Source of the DNA: Carpediemonas membranifera
Taxonomy: Eukaryota > Fornicata
NCBI GenBank assembly: GCA_019828565.1
Contig: JAHDYR010000011.1
Location: 606,656 to 670,655, forward strand
Direction: 5' to 3'
Length of the DNA stretch: 64,000 nt
Part shown: positions 59,838-64,000 of the stretch, piece by piece
Layout of the letters: every line of letters starts with the position of its first letter
How positions within the stretch are numbered: the first letter of the stretch is position 1
Notes under the pieces: model-generated
Told to the model about the DNA's origin: nothing
Databases searched by the model: none
The model's input: the letters and a program-made list of their open reading frames with translations, nothing else
Made by a program: the position numbers and the translations under genes

Positions 59838-62800
59838 GGTGATTGGGCGGAGATGGAGCATAGGGGACTTAACCAGCGTGTTCAGCGCCCCGAACTACCC
59901 CCGGGCAGTCCACGACTTGAGGTCAAAAGATTGAGTAAAGATATGCTTTTACGACCTCGTCAATACGTGACATTTGAGGGCTGGGACTTCGCACCCATGT
60001 ATGCGTGCGGGCCTATAGACAGCTGTAGAGCGCACATGTCGCGATTCAGCCTCCATCTGGGTGTGGTCTACTCGTTGTCCGCTCGCCTTGCGTGATTGAA
60101 GCTGAGCGACGTGGCTGGATCAACTTGACCATGGTTTCAGCGAGGTGAAGAGTGAAATGTGCTCTATGGGGCCTAGAACGTGTCTAGCCGGGGGTGGTTG
60201 TGAACGCTGAGGTCTGCAACTCTGGGTTTGAGTCGCGGAATTCGATCCTCGGAATTTGGCGGTGATGGGGCGGAGATGGAGCATAGGGGGACTTCACCAG
60301 CGTGTTCAGCGCCCCGAACTACCCCCGGGCAGTCCACGACTTGAGGTCAAAAGATTGAGTAAAGATATGCTTTTACGACCTCGTCAATACGTGACATTTG
60401 AGGGCTGGGACTTCGCACCCATGTATGCGTGCGGGCCTATAGACAGCTGTAGAGCGCACATGTCGCGATTCAGCCTCCATCTGGGTGTGGTCTACTCGTT
60501 GTCCGCTCGCCTTGCGTGATTGAAGCTGAGCGACGTGGCTGGATCAACTTGACCATGGTTTCAGCGAGGTGAAGAGTGAAATGTGCTCTATGGGGCCTAG
60601 AACGTGTCTAGCCGGGGGTGGTTGTGAACGCTGAGGTCTGCAACTCTGGGTTTGAGTCGCGGAATTCGATCCTCGGGATTTGGCGGTGATGGGGCGGAGA
60701 TGGAGCATAGGGGACTTCACCAGCGTGTTCAACGCCCCGAACTACCCCCGGGCAGTCCACGACTTGAGGTCAAAAGATTGAGTAAAGATATGCTTTTACG
60801 ACCTCGTCAATACGTGACATTTGAGGGCTGGGACTTCGCACCCATGTATGCGTGCGGGCCTATAGACAGCTGTAGAGCGCACATGTCGCGATTCAGCCTC
60901 CATCTGGGTGTGGTCTACTCGTTGTCCGCTCGCCTTGCGTGATTGAAGCTGAGCGACGTGGCTGGATCAACTTGACCATGGTTTCAGCGAGATGAAGAGT
61001 GAAATGTGCTCTATGGGGCCTAGAACGTGTCTAGCCGGGGATGGTTGTGAACGCTGAGGTCTGCAACTCTGGGTTTGAGTCGCGGAATTCGATCCTCGGA
61101 ATTTGGCGGTGATGGGGCGGAGATGGAGCATAGGGGACTTCACCAGCGTGTTCAACGCCCCGAACTACCCCCGGGCAGTCCACGACTTGAGGTCAAAAGA
61201 TTGAGTAAAGATATGCTTTTACGACCTCGTCAATACGTGACATTTGAGGGCTGGGACTTCGCACCCATGTATGCGTGCGGGCCTATAGACAGCTGTAGAG
61301 CGCACATGTCGCGATTCAGCCTCCATCTGGGTGTGGTCTACTCGTTGTCCGCTCGCCTTGCGTGATTGAAGCTGAGCGACGTGGCTGGATCAACTTGACC
61401 ATGGTTTCAGCGAGGTGAAGAGTGAAATGTGCTCTATGGGGCCTAGAACGTGTCTAGCCGGGGGTGGTTGTGAACGCTGAGGTCTGCAACTCTGGGTTTG
61501 AGTCGCGGAATTCGATCCTCGGGATTTGGCGGTGATGGGGCGGAGATGGAGCATAGGGGACTTCACCAGCGTGTTCAGCGCCCCGAACTACCCCCGGGCA
61601 GTCCACGACTTGAGGTCAAAAAGATTGAGTAAAGATATGCTTTTACGACCTCGTCAATACGTGACATTTGAGGGCTGGGACTTCGCACCCATGTATGCGT
61701 GCGGGCCTATAGACAGCTGTAGAGCGCACATGTCGCGATTCAGCCTCCATCTGGGTGTGGTCTACTCGTTGTCCGCTCGCCTTGCGTGATTGAAGCTGAG
61801 CGACGTGGCTGGATCAACTTGACCATGGTTTCAGCGAGGTGAAGAGTGAAATGTGCTCTATGGGGCCTAGAACGTGTCTAGCCGGGGGTGGTTGTGAACG
61901 CTGAGGTCTGCAACTCTGGGTTTGAGTCGCGGAATTCGATCCTCGGAATTTGGCGGTGATGGGGCGGAGATGGAGCATAGGGGACTTCACCAGCGTGTTC
62001 AGCGCCCCGAACTACCCCCGGGCAGTCCACGACTTGAGGTCAAAAGATTGAGTAAAGATATGCTTTTACGACCTCGTCAATACGTGACATTTGAGGGCTG
62101 GGACTTCGCACCCATGTATGCGTGCGGGCCTATAGACAGCTGTAGAGCGCACATGTCGCGATTCAGCCTCCATCTGGGTGTGGTCTACTCGTTGTCCGCT
62201 CGCCTTGCGTGATTGAAGCTGAGCGACGTGGCTGGATCAACTTGACCATGGTTTCAGCGAGATGAAGAGTGAAATGTGCTCTATGGGGCCTAGAACGTGT
62301 CTAGCCGGGGGTGGTTGTGAACGCTGAGGTCTGCAACTCTGGGTTTGAGTCGCGGAATTCGATCCTCGGGATTTGGCGGTGATGGGGCGGAGATGGAGCA
62401 TAGTGGACTTCACCAGCGTGTTCAGCGCCCCGAACTACCCCGGGCAGTCCACGACTTGAGGTCAAAAAGATTGAGTAAAGATATGCTTTTACGACCTCGT
62501 CAATACGTGACATTTGAGGGCTGGGACTTCGCACCCATGTATGCGTGCGGGCCTATAGACAGCTGTAGAGCGCACATGTCGCGATTCAGCCTCCATCTGG
62601 GTGTGGTCTACTCGTTGTCCGCTCGCCTTGCGTGATTGAAGCTGAGCGACGTGGCTGGATCAACTTGACCATGGTTTCAGCGAGATGAAGAGTGAAATGT
62701 GCTCTATGGGGCCTAGAACGTGTCTAGCCGGGGGTGGTTGTGAACGCTGAGGTCTGCAACTCTGGGTTTGAGTCGCGGAATTCGATCCTCGGGATTTGGC

Positions 62801-64000
62801 GGTGATGGGGCGGAGATGGAGCATAGTGGACTTCACCAGCGTGTTCAGCGCCCCGAACTACCCCCGGGCAGTCCACGACTTGAGGTCAAAAAGATTGAGT
62901 AAAGATATGCTTTTACGACCTCGTCAATACGTGACATTTGAGGGCTGGGACTTCGCACCCATGTATGCGTGCGGGCCTATAGACAGCTGTAGAGCGCACA
63001 TGTCGCGATTCAGCCTCCATCTGGGTGTGGTCTACTCGTTGTCCGCTCGCCTTGCGTGATTGAAGCTGAGCGACGTGGCTGGATCAACTTGACCATGGTT
63101 TCAGCGAGATGAAGAGTGAAATGTGCTCTATGGGGCCTAGAACGTGTCTAGCCGGGGGTGGTTGTGAACGCTGAGGTCTGCAACTCTGGGTTTGAGTCGC
63201 GGAATTCGATCCTCGGGATTTGGCGGTGATGGGGCGGAGATGGAGCATAGTGGACTTCACCAGCGTGTTCAACGCCCCGAACTACCCCCGGGCAGTCCAC
63301 GACTTGAGGTCAAAAGATTGAGTAAAGATATGCTTTTACGACCTCGTCAATACGTGACATTTGAGGGGCTGGGACTTCGCACCCATGTATGCGTGCGGGC
63401 CTATAGACAGCTGTAGAGCGCACATGTCGCGATTCAGCCTCCATCTGGGTGTGGTCTACTCGTTGTCCGCTCGCCTTGCGTGATTGAAGCTGAGCGACGT
63501 GGCTGGATCAACTTGACCATGGTTTCAGCGAGGTGAAGAGTGAAATGTGCTCTATGGGGCCTAGAACGTGTCTAGCCGGGGGGTGGTTGTGAACGCTGAG
63601 GTCTGCAACTCTGGGTTTGAGTCGCGGAATTCGATCCTCGGGATTTGGCGGTGATGGGGCGGAGATGGAGCATAGTGGACTTCACCAGCGTGTTCAACGC
63701 CCCGAACTACCCCCGGGCAGTCCACGACTTGAGGTCAAAAGATTGCGTAAAGATATGCTTTGACGACCTCGTCAATACGTGACATTTGAGGGCTGGGACT
63801 TCGCACCCATGTATGCGTGCGGGCCTATAGACAGCTGTAGAGCGCACATGTCGCGATTCAGCCTCCATCTGGGTGTGGTCTACTCGTTGTCCGCTCGCCT
63901 TGCGTGATTGAAGCTGAGCGACGTGGCTGGATCAACTTGACCATGGTTTCAGCGAGATGAAGAGTGAAATGTGCTCTATGGGGCCTAGAACGTGTCTAGC
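59838..64000 (+). repeat. ~423-bp satellite array, at least 9.8 copies
   Basis: The landmark GGAATTCGATCC falls at 60237, 60661, 61084, 61507, 61931, 62354, 62777, 63201 and 63626 (spacing 423-425). Copies differ by few substitutions and 1-nt indels and continue past the right edge. Each unit holds an 87-96-codon frame (...PLSARLA-like end) kept open only because the copies are alike. In one frame each unit reads DFTSVFSAPNYP. This is probably subtelomeric or centromeric satellite DNA; no telomere repeat is visible. Confidence 0.92.

Noticed and set aside
59820-63416. 87-96-aa ORFs in the satellite units as genes
   Set aside because: Open only because units are near-identical; variants shift the frame, and no start context or domain is seen beyond the FSAPNY string.
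1-64000. tRNA or rRNA genes
   Set aside because: No cloverleaf with a GGTTCRANNCC-type T arm and no rRNA core sequence was found by eye.

Overview
This is eukaryotic DNA from a GC-rich, gene-dense protist. A free-living fornicate metamonad (Carpediemonas/Kipferlia type) is the best guess. The basis is the short spacing of mostly uninterrupted genes, the standard stop codons, a cilium gene (CFAP410) and one 28-nt spliceosomal intron whose 3' end reads CTCACACAG, like the merged branch-point/3' splice site of Giardia-type introns. The taxonomic call is inference.

Layout. (1) 1-8.9 kb is an ordinary gene-dense arm, all on the + strand: a TLC-domain (ceramide-synthase-like) gene, a CK1/TTBK-type kinase with a 2-nt frameshift, CFAP410, two long coiled-coil proteins, a small tail-anchored protein and an orphan ORF. 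(2) 9.5-33.85 kb is a nest of retroelements. A Ty3/gypsy chromovirus (family A, read on the - strand) has a complete copy between LTRs at 12755 and 29302, and two partial copies are stacked on its left. It is split by an 8.8-kb APE-type LINE flanked by 1.36-kb direct duplications of A. A truncated element of a second family (C) sits to its right. (3) 34.3-57.7 kb is an accessory region. It holds genes with zinc-finger, SET-like and OTU-like domains, unknown proteins, and segmental duplications in which one ~0.5-kb upstream block precedes two unrelated ORFs (X and Y, two copies each). A near-intact chromovirus of a third family (B, 40170-46292) lies in one block with a 4-bp TSD, and three empty sites are present. 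(4) 57.7-64 kb is repetitive: a 0.7-kb duplication, a 147-bp tandem pair, and a ~423-bp satellite running off the right edge.

Most notable: the LTR elements share an architecture I do not recognise. The LTRs are very short (104-121 bp) with a conserved GACAC/GTGTC stem-loop. The tRNA primer site next to the 5' LTR is replaced by a perfect 12-bp palindrome that differs in sequence in each family. In families A and B a related ~415-442-aa gene lies on the opposite strand, convergent with gag-pol and ending ~30 bp from it. The LINE encodes a protein with DnaQ-fold and Maelstrom-like C-x2-H/C signatures. Many frame breaks lie in homopolymers of five or more bases, so several 'pseudogenes' may be assembly errors.
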